DNA of 17,687 nt from PSRF01 sp035457105 (lineage in GTDB: Bacteria; Acidobacteriota; Blastocatellia; Pyrinomonadales; Pyrinomonadaceae): positions 1 to 17,687 of the forward strand of contig DATIBX010000123.1 of assembly GCA_035457105.1 (NCBI GenBank), given 5' to 3'. Below the pieces are notes generated by a model, which saw nothing but the letters and a program-made list of their open reading frames with translations, did no database searches and was not told the DNA's origin. Each line of letters begins with the position of its first letter. Position 1 is the stretch's first letter. This document shows positions 1 through 8,708 of this stretch, one piece after another. Made by a program: the position numbers and the translations under genes.

Positions 1-390
1 ATCCATCTCGATCACTTCAGCAGGAAGCTGATTCAGTTCCAGGCGGCGTTTAGTCAGCGCCACTGCACTGGTGGTGAGATCAATTGAACTAAGCATGCAA
101 CCCGCTTCGGCGAGTAACTGCGAGTGAGAACCAAGACCGCAACCAATCTCGAGGACGCGCTTCCCTTTTAGTTCCTGGAAGGGAATGAAACGAACGAAAG
201 GTCGCGAGCCTTCAAACAAAGGCGACGAGTTGAAAAAGCGGCTATCAATTTCCTTAAAGAACTCGGCGGTGCCTTCTTCGAATTTGTTAGATCCGTGCCA
301 GTCGTAACTCATCGGGTTACGAGTCCACCAGTTCTTATTTTCCTTTTGCAGACTCCGGGCGAGGTCGGGGTGTCGTTCTTTTTCAATCAT
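1..390 (-). CDS. SAM-dependent methyltransferase, N-terminal part (cut by window edge)
   Basis: The first 130 codons of a class I SAM-dependent methyltransferase; the rest lies beyond the left edge. The SAM-binding motif I is visible as VLEIGCGLGSHS at residues 79-90, followed by the acidic end of strand 2 at Asp104 (SIDLTT). The N-terminal stretch with KNWWTRNPMSYDW (residues 19-31) resembles methyltransferases found in polysaccharide and lipid loci. The ATG at 390 overlaps the polymerase stop codon as ATGA, so the two are probably translationally coupled. In this locus it probably methylates a sugar or a lipid-linked intermediate in the cytoplasm. Substrate and exact subfamily cannot be read from this part, and its acceptor-binding C-terminal half is not visible. 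Confidence 0.85.
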   Translation of the reverse strand, partial: MIEKERHPDLARSLQKENKNWWTRNPMSYDWHGSNKFEEGTAEFFKEIDSRFFNSSPLFEGSRPFVRFIPFQELKGKRVLEIGCGLGSHSQLLAEAGCMLSSIDLTTSAVALTKRRLELNQLPAEVIEMD

Positions 391-1916
391 GATCGGGCCC
401 CCGCATTGATAGGTATCGCCGACGGTGTCTGGTCCACTTGTGTGCCCGGAATATTCCGGAATTTGACTGGACGGGCTCGACGCCATTTTATAATCGGTAG
501 GAAAACAAGCAGGCTTAGTCCAACCTGTTGCACTATTCCGCCAACATACGTGGCCATTTGCGACTCAATCCCCAGCATCTGCGGCAGCAGAGCGATACCC
601 ATGCTCGTCATCAGCACCCCGGATGTCTTGCTTAAAAAGGCGGCTTGATAAAAATCGAAAAAGATCCCCACTAAAAACATGATGCCGATTACTCCTAGCC
701 AGCCAAAACTGATGAACGACTCCGTGAGAATACCAACGCCAATAGCGACGTTGTTGAGATCCTCTTCCGCAGTTAGTCCGTAGGCGACCTGATAGAAACG
801 ATTGGCTTCACTCACAGAAGGTTTTTCGGGCCACACGAATCTGGGGATAAACGTAATGACTAAATAGCTGTAGAGTTGTCCATATTGATAAGGAACAGCA
901 TCAGGAGTCTGCTCGAGAACGTTGGCCGATTGGGCCAGTAGAGAGACACGTGAGACGCTCTTGTTCAGCAGTTCGCGAAAGTCGGCTCCCGATGGATCAG
1001 TGAGAGCGCTTTGCCACTTTTCCAGAGAAGCATTCACCCAGAACGAAACGCGGTCGAGCTGTGTTGCCGGCGTCTGTGATTGTTGATACCAATAGACACT
1101 GCGGAACTCCTCTTTCCCTACCTGAAAGAAAAGCGTGAACAACAAAACCATTATGACGGCCAGTCGCGGAATCTTGTTTCGCTCAGCGATGTAGGCCGCA
1201 GCGCAGATGATCATGATGGAGGCCGCATTCGCCAGCCATCCGGAGGAAAGTCCAACAACCAGACGAACCATGAGAAACCCAAATACCAACAGTTTGTCTA
1301 GTTGAGTCGCTTGACGTCGTAGATACAGACGAAACATCAACGTGAATGCGAGCAGGGGAATAAAAGACATCACCAGACTTATCAGCTGACGACCACCTTC
1401 ACCAAGCATGTAAGTCGAAGGTTCCAGTACGCTCAGCAAGGCACTTGCGATTAACACCGCACGAAGATAATTTCGTTGTGCGCGTTTCTCGTTCAGGTAG
1501 GGAATAGTTTTGGGGACAATTCTTCTACCGATCCGGCTTTTCATACCAATCCACAGAGATGCTAACCCAACCAAACACATCAGCAGTGCGAGAGATAGAA
1601 ACCTTGGCGATGACTCATGAGCAAAGACAAAGCGGGCCATGCGGAGCGTGAGATCGCCCCAGAAAAGTGCGACGGCGTAATACAACCAGTACATGAGGGA
1701 AAGCATTGCAAATACGGGAAGAGCGTTATTTTTTTGGCGTTGCCATCGCAAGTATGATGACCAGGGTATTACTAACAGCGCGACGCAAAGTGCAAGCTGC
1801 CAGAGATTCACCGGATTGATGCTCGTCATCCAAAGCAGACAGGTAAAAGTCAGAGGCGGCAGGAGGTTCCGCGCCAAGTTCAGGTAAGTATATTGTTTGG
1901 GAACCAGGTAACTCAT
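387..1916 (-). CDS. Wzy-type O-antigen/exopolysaccharide polymerase
   Basis: A 509-residue, very hydrophobic protein with roughly ten or more membrane segments, the size and layout of an inner-membrane polysaccharide polymerase. A large loop in the second half contains a conserved-looking segment (residues about 355-410) with PRFVWPEKPSVSEANRF, then NNVAIGVGILTESFISFGWLG. Proteins of the oligosaccharide repeat-unit polymerase group carry a similar WPxKP plus G-x-x-x-E pattern just before a membrane segment. Such enzymes join lipid-linked repeat units on the periplasmic side. The ATG at 1916 overlaps the upstream glycosyltransferase stop as ATGA, and its own stop overlaps the next start the same way. 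An O-antigen ligase role is an alternative, because ligases and polymerases share this overall architecture. Confidence 0.8.
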   Translation of the reverse strand: MSYLVPKQYTYLNLARNLLPPLTFTCLLWMTSINPVNLWQLALCVALLVIPWSSYLRWQRQKNNALPVFAMLSLMYWLYYAVALFWGDLTLRMARFVFAHESSPRFLSLALLMCLVGLASLWIGMKSRIGRRIVPKTIPYLNEKRAQRNYLRAVLIASALLSVLEPSTYMLGEGGRQLISLVMSFIPLLAFTLMFRLYLRRQATQLDKLLVFGFLMVRLVVGLSSGWLANAASIMIICAAAYIAERNKIPRLAVIMVLLFTLFFQVGKEEFRSVYWYQQSQTPATQLDRVSFWVNASLEKWQSALTDPSGADFRELLNKSVSRVSLLAQSANVLEQTPDAVPYQYGQLYSYLVITFIPRFVWPEKPSVSEANRFYQVAYGLTAEEDLNNVAIGVGILTESFISFGWLGVIGIMFLVGIFFDFYQAAFLSKTSGVLMTSMGIALLPQMLGIESQMATYVGGIVQQVGLSLLVFLPIIKWRRARPVKFRNIPGTQVDQTPSAIPINAGARS

Positions 1917-3142
1917 GCGAAGGCAGTCTTCTTAACTACAACTACAGCATCCAGCAAGCTATTGACTGTGGCATCGACGGAAAAATAGGAAGTTGATGCG
2001 AGCACATTAGCTCGCATCTGCTTAATATCTCTGCGAGATGCGTAATCAAGGATCAAGTCGGTCAGTCTGTTGACATTATTGAGCGGGAAGGTATCGCCGG
2101 TTAGACCAGGTCGAATCAGGTCCGGACCACAGCCAACGTGATCGCTGACGATACATGGAAGACCACAGCTCATTGCTTCGTTTACGACCAGGCCCCACGT
2201 CTCGCCGCCGTCAGAGGGTAGTATCAAAGCGTCCGCCGTCACATAAGCCTGAGCCATTTCCGATTGATTCAAAAATCCTGCAAACGTGATTGGCCCGTTC
2301 ATTGATCTGGCCGCGGCTTCACACTCCGCCCGTAATGGTCCATCACCGACCATTAGTCCCTTGACTGAAGTTCTTTTTGCCGCAGCACCGCAGAGCGCGT
2401 GAACGAAATCCAGGGGCCGCTTCTTCTCGACGAACTTCCCTGCGAATAGAAACGTAAAGTCATGCGGCGCAATATTCCATCGCGTTCGCAGTTGATCCCG
2501 TTTTGAGTGGAGCTCGGCTGCCCTGTTTGAGAAATAATCGACGTCGACCGAATGCGGCACTACAAAGACCCGCTCAGGTTTGGCTCCGTAGTAAAGAAAG
2601 TAATCTTTGGACCACTTCCCAGTTGCCAGGCAACCATCAAGTCTGGGAATAAATGATTGATACAGTGGCCACTTGAGAGCTTTTTTTACCGTTGACCTGC
2701 CGGATCGCAAATGCGAATCACTGCGCATCAAAACTGGTGTGCGACTACGCCAACACGCCAACATCGCTTGCCAGGCACTGCGGAAGTGCCAGCCATTTAC
2801 TACCACTGCATCGTACCTACCGCGACTGATCAAGGACCGCACTTCAGGTGTGTCGAGCCCGTTGAAATTCCCCACCGCTGGTTTGTCAGCAACATTCTTC
2901 AAAAAGCGATGTGAGTAACCATTTAACAACTCGACGTCCCAGTTGAACTCTACTCCAAAACCTGCCGCTGCTTGTTCGGCAGGAGTGGCATCATGACAGT
3001 ACAGGACTTCGAGTTCGACATTTGGCCTTTCGGTGAGTGCCCGAAAAACCGGCGCGTAATATTGAATGGGATGTGTTGCCAAAAACGCGAGACGAGTGCG
3101 GGATTCCGCCTGTTGGTCCAATCGTTTTGCAGTTGCTGCCAC
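1913..3142 (-). CDS. GT4-family glycosyltransferase
   Basis: A retaining GT-B glycosyltransferase of family GT4, about 409 residues from the chosen start. The N-terminal domain opens with LAFLATHPIQYYAPVFRAL, a common start for this group. The C-terminal nucleotide-sugar domain has the EX7E motif at Glu314 and Glu322 (GGETWGLVVNEAMSCG), followed by DHVGCGPDLI. It would add one sugar to a lipid-linked glycan at the cytoplasmic face of the inner membrane; donor and acceptor are unknown. The start is uncertain. The GTG at 3142 gives a one-base overlap with the upstream stop (TAGTG), matching the tight coupling at neighbouring junctions. A TTG at 3172 would add ten residues that do not belong to the fold. 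No clear Shine-Dalgarno precedes either. Confidence 0.9.
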   Translation of the reverse strand: MAATAKRLDQQAESRTRLAFLATHPIQYYAPVFRALTERPNVELEVLYCHDATPAEQAAAGFGVEFNWDVELLNGYSHRFLKNVADKPAVGNFNGLDTPEVRSLISRGRYDAVVVNGWHFRSAWQAMLACWRSRTPVLMRSDSHLRSGRSTVKKALKWPLYQSFIPRLDGCLATGKWSKDYFLYYGAKPERVFVVPHSVDVDYFSNRAAELHSKRDQLRTRWNIAPHDFTFLFAGKFVEKKRPLDFVHALCGAAAKRTSVKGLMVGDGPLRAECEAAARSMNGPITFAGFLNQSEMAQAYVTADALILPSDGGETWGLVVNEAMSCGLPCIVSDHVGCGPDLIRPGLTGDTFPLNNVNRLTDLILDYASRRDIKQMRANVLASTSYFSVDATVNSLLDAVVVVKKTAFA

Positions 3143-4437
3143 TAGCCGATACTCGTGATGCTGTTCAGACAATCTGCGAGCCGGGCCGTCATCGCCGAGG
3201 TTGAATACTGGCGCAGCGCATCCATGTTGGATTGGCTTAGGGCGTTTTCATTGCGAAGCATTCGCTCCAGCGCAACCTTAATGTTTCCAACTTTAAGCCC
3301 AGGCCCTTCTTTATCGGAGTAGGTAACCAACTCACCGGCGTTGGTCTGCCCCATGATGTCGATAACGCTACTGGCCTCGTGAAAAATTGCGAGCAGTGGG
3401 CGGTTGGCGAGAATGCAGGGAAACACTTTCGAGGCCGTGTAGTGTTTTTCGTTCGATCCAAGCAACAGAAGAACTTGTGAATCCAACATCAACTGCAAAG
3501 ACTCTAGATACGAAACTCTTGCCGGCTGTTCATCAACGAGTTCCCCGATGTTTGCCTCGCAAGCGAGTCGCTGAACATCCCTTGGAGCGTTACCGTTTGC
3601 GGCATAGCTTGTCCCAATGAAATGCAAACGAATCCTGGAGAACAGTGTCGGAGAATCGCGCAGCCCTTGGCTGATTGCCTGGAAAAGAGCTCGAACCGTC
3701 TCGTGCATCGCAGGAATACAAGCGCCCACATAACTGATATGGAAGTAGCCATCGCGGGTATCAAAAACAGTTTGCCGGCGAGGGTTGGACCTTAGGTACT
3801 CAAAATCTGCTGCTTCAGCACCGTAAGGAATCTCTGTAGCGCGTTTGTCACTCAACCATCGATATCTCTTAATGACTGAGTCTGTTGTGCCCTGCGAGAC
3901 GCCCGTAAGATGGGCTACATGCTTCAATGCGTAAGGTTCCACAGTTCGCGACAGAGCGTTTGCCAACGCCCACTTTGGTGGCCGCTCAGTTTTTGGAACT
4001 TTCTTGTACGAATTTGTAACCCATGGATCGATGTAGTCGATGACATACGGAATTTTGAAACGGCGATAAGCCATTCGTCCCAGGACCATTGTGATCGAGG
4101 GAGGTACCGGAATCAGAATCGAGTCGATCTTTCTGCTACTGCAAATGCGTTTTACCGCTTTCCAATGTTGGAGCAGACTCCGCATGCCGATATCGCCAAT
4201 TCCGAGTTTTCGCGTCACCCGAGTGGAAAACGCTGATACTCTGATTACCTCAAGATCATTCTTCAATAAATGTTCATTCTCCGGATCAAACTTGCCCTCG
4301 TAAAATTCCGGCTTAGTGGTCAGGACGATCGGATGCCAGCCGAACTCCGGAAGATGCGATACGAAGAATCGAATCCGAGTGGCAGGAGGCAAACTACTAG
4401 GCACAAAATCGGCGCCGATGATCAGTACCGTCTTCAT
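3142..4437 (-). CDS. Glycosyltransferase, GT4-like (WbuB-type)
   Basis: A 431-residue GT-B glycosyltransferase. The N-terminus combines a nucleotide-fold strand (KTVLIIGADFVPSSLPPATR) with LPEFGWHPIVLTTKP, typical of the WbuB-like branch of GT4. The C-terminal domain has LLLGSNEKHYTASKVFPCIL followed by ANRPLLAIFHE, the pattern this branch shows in place of the usual EAM motif. It probably transfers a sugar during repeat-unit assembly in the cytoplasm. The ATG at 4437 overlaps the upstream stop as ATGA, and the stop (TAG, 3144-3142) shares one base with a GTG that may start the next gene. The specific sugar is unknown. Confidence 0.88.
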   Translation of the reverse strand: MKTVLIIGADFVPSSLPPATRIRFFVSHLPEFGWHPIVLTTKPEFYEGKFDPENEHLLKNDLEVIRVSAFSTRVTRKLGIGDIGMRSLLQHWKAVKRICSSRKIDSILIPVPPSITMVLGRMAYRRFKIPYVIDYIDPWVTNSYKKVPKTERPPKWALANALSRTVEPYALKHVAHLTGVSQGTTDSVIKRYRWLSDKRATEIPYGAEAADFEYLRSNPRRQTVFDTRDGYFHISYVGACIPAMHETVRALFQAISQGLRDSPTLFSRIRLHFIGTSYAANGNAPRDVQRLACEANIGELVDEQPARVSYLESLQLMLDSQVLLLLGSNEKHYTASKVFPCILANRPLLAIFHEASSVIDIMGQTNAGELVTYSDKEGPGLKVGNIKVALERMLRNENALSQSNMDALRQYSTSAMTARLADCLNSITSIG

Positions 4438-5678
4438 CTCCAGGCGGCCTCAGCGTCTCTGCGACTCAGTGTTGAAGGATTTTCATTGAGCACACACAAG
4501 AGCTTTTCCTGCTCCACATCCCAACAGAACCTTTCGCGCGCTACTCTCCAACTTTCGATTTGAGCCTCTCTCAAAGCCTCACGGTCAACAGCGAACCTTT
4601 TGAGCCCCTCAGCTAATTGGTCAGGATCTGCATAGATGAATCCGGCCCTCGGCGTCTGCTCCATGATTTCACGCTGACCTTGAGTGGAGCTGGCAGCAAT
4701 CGCCAAACCCGCGAGCAGATAACTAAAAATTTTATTTGTTGCAGTCCGAGCGTAACCTTTGTTTTCGGTCACCTCTGATGCGATACCAACATGAAACTGA
4801 TCGAGTGAATTTATCAATTCATCATGAGGCACAAGTGGATGGAAAATGAGGCTGATGTTGCTGCCATCAGCTAATGATAATAGTTCCGCGCGATATGACT
4901 CACTCAAGCGACCGCGCAGGTGAAACTCAACCCCTTCATTTAACTCTTTGGCTGCCTCAATCACATGTTCCAACCCGCGGCCGCTACCGATGGTTTGACC
5001 GAACCAGTGCAGTTTCAATGGACCATCAAGCCGGCGTTCCCCCGGATGTAATAACGAACTCGCCAGCCTTGCAGGAAAGACATTGTAGAGAACAGTCGGC
5101 TCGTTTATCTGGTATTGCTCTGTCAACCGTTTGGCAATAGCTGTGGATGGAACCGAGATATAGTCGCACTGTTGCAGGTAAGTACTTTCGATCGTATGGA
5201 CCAGTTCAGGCGGGTCGCTGCCCATTTCCGCGAGCAAATCTTCGCAGTCAAAGCCGAGGCGCGCATGCCAACGACGCGCAGCCAGCGCGGCTGCAGGCAA
5301 GGCGGCTTGTGTGTGAGCGATATACCAATCCGCTGATTGTGCCGCTGCGAGTTCGGCAAGCTGAGTTGCTCCTCTGACATAAGCTCGGGCCGCGAGACTC
5401 TGGTTTCTCAAGCCAATATCAAACAGCTTCTTTGAGAATTCTGTCGCCACCGCTTCTTTGAGCCACTTCTGATGCGAGTCGCCATTTCGGACCAGTGTTA
5501 CCGCTTCCATCTGCCACGGTCTCGATTCCAGCAACTTAAGGTCGAGTGCGCAGAGTTCTGGATCGGTTTGACGTGCCACGACGCGCACCACAAAACCTGC
5601 CGCACTCAAAGTATCTGCCTCGCGAACAATACGAGGCTGAACCGAAACGTGATGTGCAGTTATCAAACAGACGCGCAC
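4434..5678 (-). CDS. Glycosyltransferase, GT4-like, with repeat-derived C-terminus
   Basis: A 414-residue GT-B type glycosyltransferase. The N-terminal part shows MRVCLITAHHVSVQPRIVREA, and the C-terminal part has ARTATNKIFSYLLAGLAIAA, a form of the donor-binding region seen in divergent GT4 enzymes. The start is GTG at 5678, 90 bases after the preceding gene and without a clear Shine-Dalgarno. The last residues (SRRDAEAAWR) are encoded by a copy of the CGCAGAGACGC-type repeat also found before wza, so the native C-terminus may have been replaced or extended by repeat DNA. Its stop overlaps the next start as ATGA. It probably adds a sugar to the same glycan as its neighbours; donor and linkage are unknown. 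Confidence 0.85.
   Translation of the reverse strand: MRVCLITAHHVSVQPRIVREADTLSAAGFVVRVVARQTDPELCALDLKLLESRPWQMEAVTLVRNGDSHQKWLKEAVATEFSKKLFDIGLRNQSLAARAYVRGATQLAELAAAQSADWYIAHTQAALPAAALAARRWHARLGFDCEDLLAEMGSDPPELVHTIESTYLQQCDYISVPSTAIAKRLTEQYQINEPTVLYNVFPARLASSLLHPGERRLDGPLKLHWFGQTIGSGRGLEHVIEAAKELNEGVEFHLRGRLSESYRAELLSLADGSNISLIFHPLVPHDELINSLDQFHVGIASEVTENKGYARTATNKIFSYLLAGLAIAASSTQGQREIMEQTPRAGFIYADPDQLAEGLKRFAVDREALREAQIESWRVARERFCWDVEQEKLLCVLNENPSTLSRRDAEAAWR
4447..4463 (-). repeat. CGCAGAGACGC-type repeat inside glycosyltransferase 3' end
   Basis: A 17-base core with one mismatch to the repeat before wza. Here it is read in frame as part of SRRDAEA at the C-terminus of the glycosyltransferase ending at 4434. 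Confidence 0.55.
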
Positions 5679-5768
5679 AATAATCAGCTATTCATTCTGC
5701 GACGTTGGGATGACGGTCACAGCCTTCTTCTTCGTCTTGTCCAAGCGGTGATCGAATTGTGATTGAAG

Positions 5769-6908
5769 CTACTGGATTACGACTCGCGCCTCGACGTTGT
5801 CTGCAACCGGCGCTTGCAGGCGCTCGTTAGCCGGATTGAGTAACGCTTGCTGCCAGTCCGCTGCCAGTAGCTCATAGTTGTATCGTTCAAGCGCAAATTG
5901 TTGTAAGCGCTTCCCTATTACGGATCCAGATCTGATTAGGCTGGCCATTTTGTCGATACCCGCAGAGATTGCCTCCAGTTCGTTTTCGACTACGAGCACA
6001 TCGGGGTTGCCTTCTGCCAGCGTTCTGATAGCACCGACGTCAGTAGCTACAAAAGGAACTCCGTGAGCGATGCTCTCAAGTAATACAATTGGCAAACCCT
6101 CTGTTTGAGATGGCAAAACGACAAAGTCGGTCTGGTCGAGAATCTTCGCTAGTTCCTTCGGACTGGTCCAACTTTCTTTTATGGAGATTCGATCGGTTAG
6201 GCCTAGCGAACAAATTGCTTCTTTTAAACGGTCGCGATCGCCATGACCGTAAAAGGACAGCCGTATTCGTTGGTCTCGGAGTTTTGACCAGACATTTAAG
6301 AGCCTGAACGCACCTTTGCTCTCATCGAACCTCCCAAGAAATGCAGCGTCTAGAAATTCCTTACTTGGTGTTTCGATTCGGCCTGGAGGCGAGTGATAAT
6401 TGCCAAGCGGTGGAATCGAGATTATCCGTAGATTATTCCCGAATACGTCTCTCGCCGCAGCCGCCTGGAGTTCAGTCTCGACGATAATGAGGTCAGGCAA
6501 AGTTAGATTCTTTGCCGGTAAATCCTCGACGCGCATCAAATCGCCGGCCCGGTTCAAGATTAGTTTGCCATCGGAGGACACGAACTTTCGTAGAAATTCT
6601 GTGAATGAGCTGATGTCAAATGTGTAAAGCGCGTCGAACGAGTGCTGGCGCAGGTGTAACGGCCAACCCATCATGGCCCAAATAGTTGAGAGTCTTAGCT
6701 TCGAACTGGAAGCAAACGGTGTTGATAAAAAGCGAACAGGAACAGCCTCAAGCGAGTCAGTAATTTCTTTTGCCGAAGAATTGGCAACTCGCGAGACGAC
6801 CGTCACTTCAACGCCCGTTTGGACCAGAGCTTCGCAAAGTTTTACGACATGAGTTTCCCGGCCACCTACTCCATAAAAATTCGCGTTGATAAGGATGCGC
6901 TGTTGCAA
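5769..6908 (-). CDS. GT4-family glycosyltransferase
   Basis: A GT4 glycosyltransferase of 379 residues from the chosen start. The glycine-rich acceptor loop is visible near the N-terminus (ILINANFYGVGGRETHVVKL), and the donor domain carries EX7E at Glu270 and Glu278 (PSQTEGLPIVLLESIAHGVP) followed by ATDVGAIRTL. An open frame continues upstream to a GTG at 7001, but that would overlap the GT2 gene by 91 bases and add about 31 residues with no place in the fold. The TTG at 6908, two bases after the GT2 stop, is the first usable start after the overlap, though no Shine-Dalgarno is evident. The role is transfer of one sugar during repeat-unit assembly; the donor is unknown. Confidence 0.88.
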   Translation of the reverse strand: MQQRILINANFYGVGGRETHVVKLCEALVQTGVEVTVVSRVANSSAKEITDSLEAVPVRFLSTPFASSSKLRLSTIWAMMGWPLHLRQHSFDALYTFDISSFTEFLRKFVSSDGKLILNRAGDLMRVEDLPAKNLTLPDLIIVETELQAAAARDVFGNNLRIISIPPLGNYHSPPGRIETPSKEFLDAAFLGRFDESKGAFRLLNVWSKLRDQRIRLSFYGHGDRDRLKEAICSLGLTDRISIKESWTSPKELAKILDQTDFVVLPSQTEGLPIVLLESIAHGVPFVATDVGAIRTLAEGNPDVLVVENELEAISAGIDKMASLIRSGSVIGKRLQQFALERYNYELLAADWQQALLNPANERLQAPVADNVEARVVIQ

Positions 6909-6910
6909 AA

Positions 6911-7918
6911 CTACACGTTGAATGGTGACAACACGAACCGTGCGCTGGCGGTAAGTAAAGCCGAGCGACACCCGAGGCTGCGTTGTCCATTTCCACGACA
7001 CGCAAGCGCCAAAAAGTGCCTGCCAATTAGTTTGGCCGTCTTGATCCGGTGCTCTCGTACTTCTCTTGGTGAGAAGCCATAACGACGATAAAACTTTTTC
7101 TGGATCTTGGTGAGTAGTCTTGTCACTTCCTTGACGTCTTGCCGGTTAATTGAGACAGGTTCAGATGGTGGCGCAAGCAGTATTTTTCGCAGTACGTGCC
7201 AGGACTGAGACGATACGTTTACATCGCCGAGTAGCCGCGCGATGTTGTTGCGAGCAATCCTTGCGGACGAGTCTTCCTGCACTTCCGTGCTGGAAGAGGC
7301 TTGTGACATATGACGTCGCCACGAGACAAGCGGTTCCGCGATATTTGCGACTGAGTTGTTCTCAGAGAAGCGGGAGAGCCACTCAAAATCTTCGGCGAAG
7401 CGGAAGCTCGGATCCGGGGAATACGGAACTGACTTGAACTCGGATCGACGCACCATCAACGAAGTGTGGAGAAATGGATTTAGAAAAAGCAGTGACCATT
7501 TTAGATCGATGTCCGACGTAGGCACGGTCCACGGGTTAAGCTCGTTGTCTCGCTCGTCAATAACCCTGGCGCTTGATCCCACCAGGCTGATTCCGGGATT
7601 ACTCTCTAAGAAGGAGACTTGCCGGGCCAACCGATCGGTGTCAGAAACGTCGTCGTGATCCTGCAGCGCGATGTAAGTGCCTTTTGCCAAACTCACGGCA
7701 TCGTTCTGCGAAACTGCGATGCCGAGATTACTGCGGTGACGAACAACGACTAAACGTGGATCGTCATAACTATTCAAAATGTCAGTCGTGCCGTCAGTTG
7801 ATCCATCATCAATGACGATCAACTCAAAATCTCTGAACGACTGCGCCAGCAAACTATCCAGGGCAGCCTTTAGGAATCTTTCCCCGTTGTAAGTGCTAAC
7901 GATGATTGAAACGTCCAT
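6911..7918 (-). CDS. GT2-family glycosyltransferase
   Basis: An inverting GT-A glycosyltransferase of family GT2, 335 residues from the ATG at 7918. The fold starts at once with MDVSIIVSTYNGERFLKAAL; the nucleotide-binding VIDDGSTDGT is at about residues 35-44, and the metal-binding DxD appears as D87-H-D89 (ALQDHDD). Further on, RFAEDFEWLSRFS matches the catalytic-base region (ED motif). The C-terminal 100 residues are not diagnostic. In-frame ATGs at 7981 and 7975 would overlap the methyltransferase gene by about 30 bases; the 7975 ATG has a weak AGG six bases before it, so a 20-residue longer protein is possible. It probably acts at the cytoplasmic membrane face on the lipid-linked glycan. 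Confidence 0.9.
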   Translation of the reverse strand: MDVSIIVSTYNGERFLKAALDSLLAQSFRDFELIVIDDGSTDGTTDILNSYDDPRLVVVRHRSNLGIAVSQNDAVSLAKGTYIALQDHDDVSDTDRLARQVSFLESNPGISLVGSSARVIDERDNELNPWTVPTSDIDLKWSLLFLNPFLHTSLMVRRSEFKSVPYSPDPSFRFAEDFEWLSRFSENNSVANIAEPLVSWRRHMSQASSSTEVQEDSSARIARNNIARLLGDVNVSSQSWHVLRKILLAPPSEPVSINRQDVKEVTRLLTKIQKKFYRRYGFSPREVREHRIKTAKLIGRHFLALACRGNGQRSLGCRSALLTASARFVLSPFNV

Positions 7919-7949
7919 AGCGGTGCGCAACGCTCTGTTGCATGTTGGG

Positions 7950-8708
7950 TTACCAATGGACAAGTCCGAGGCCATAGCCATCCTGATCTTCGTCTTCTAG
8001 TAACTCTTCGATACGATAAGTCGATTTGATCTCCTGCCAGAATTTAGGAACGCCACCCGTCCAATTTCCGGTGTCGATTCCCAACTTGGTTTTGTAGTCA
8101 GGCAGCACATCATGAAAGGCGATCAAGCCGCCAGTTTTTACGAGCGGCGCGTAGTTTTTGAAGTCAGCCGAGACACCTTCGTAAGAGTGATCACCGTCAA
8201 TCAGCAAGAAATCGAGTTTGTTTTTCCCGAGTAGTCTGCGAACTCTTTCAAATGTCTCTTTAGCACGGGAATCGGTTCTCAAAGAGAAGATACGCTGCGA
8301 GTTATTTGCCATCGCCTCATGTACTCTGGCCCTGACTACCGACAGACCGCAATCAATACTGATGATTTTCGCCTGATCATGACTGACTCTCGCAAGCTGG
8401 AAAAGGGTGCCTCCAAATGATGTGCCGATCTCACAAATATAGCGGGGCTTTCGATCGGCCAGCATTCGCAATAACGGAATAATCTCCTGTCGTTTCTGGT
8501 CTGTTTTGAACTCCGGAAAGTCAACCAACGCGTCGTAAACGTCATTCAGATCTGAAGTTGAGGTACTGCTTTTCAGTAGCCGCAGTTGCCTGCTGAGTTG
8601 GAGATAATCACTCAATCGGCGCCAACCAGCAGACGCGGCCCAGCGGAAGAGATCATTCTTTCGATGTCCAATCGGGTGCTGTTTCACAAAAGCAGATAGG
8701 TTAACCAA
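7950..8708 (-). CDS. Class I methyltransferase (Methyltransf_24/CmcI-like), possible sugar O-methyltransferase
   Basis: A class I SAM-dependent methyltransferase of about 252 residues. Motif I is YICEIGTSFGGTLFQLA (Glu93 in the GxG-type loop), strand 2 ends in ISIDCG, and FLLIDGDHSYEG (from residue 167) with GGLIAFHDV (His199-Asp200) marks the Methyltransf_24/CmcI-like group. Some members methylate sugar hydroxyls. The open frame extends to a GTG at 8753, but the TTG at 8708 has a strong AGGAGAG ribosome site (8723-8717) and overlaps the Wzt stop by only eight bases, so it is preferred. Being directly after wzt, it could make the terminal methyl cap recognised by the C-terminal Wzt domain; this is inference. 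Divergent members of this fold can be wrongly named cephalosporin hydroxylase. Confidence 0.85.
   Translation of the reverse strand: MVNLSAFVKQHPIGHRKNDLFRWAASAGWRRLSDYLQLSRQLRLLKSSTSTSDLNDVYDALVDFPEFKTDQKRQEIIPLLRMLADRKPRYICEIGTSFGGTLFQLARVSHDQAKIISIDCGLSVVRARVHEAMANNSQRIFSLRTDSRAKETFERVRRLLGKNKLDFLLIDGDHSYEGVSADFKNYAPLVKTGGLIAFHDVLPDYKTKLGIDTGNWTGGVPKFWQEIKSTYRIEELLEDEDQDGYGLGLVHW

Noticed and set aside
295..648. Plus-strand open frame of 117 codons at the left end
   Set aside because: It lies antisense to the polymerase end and the methyltransferase start, both of which have clear family signals; no family resemblance of its own.
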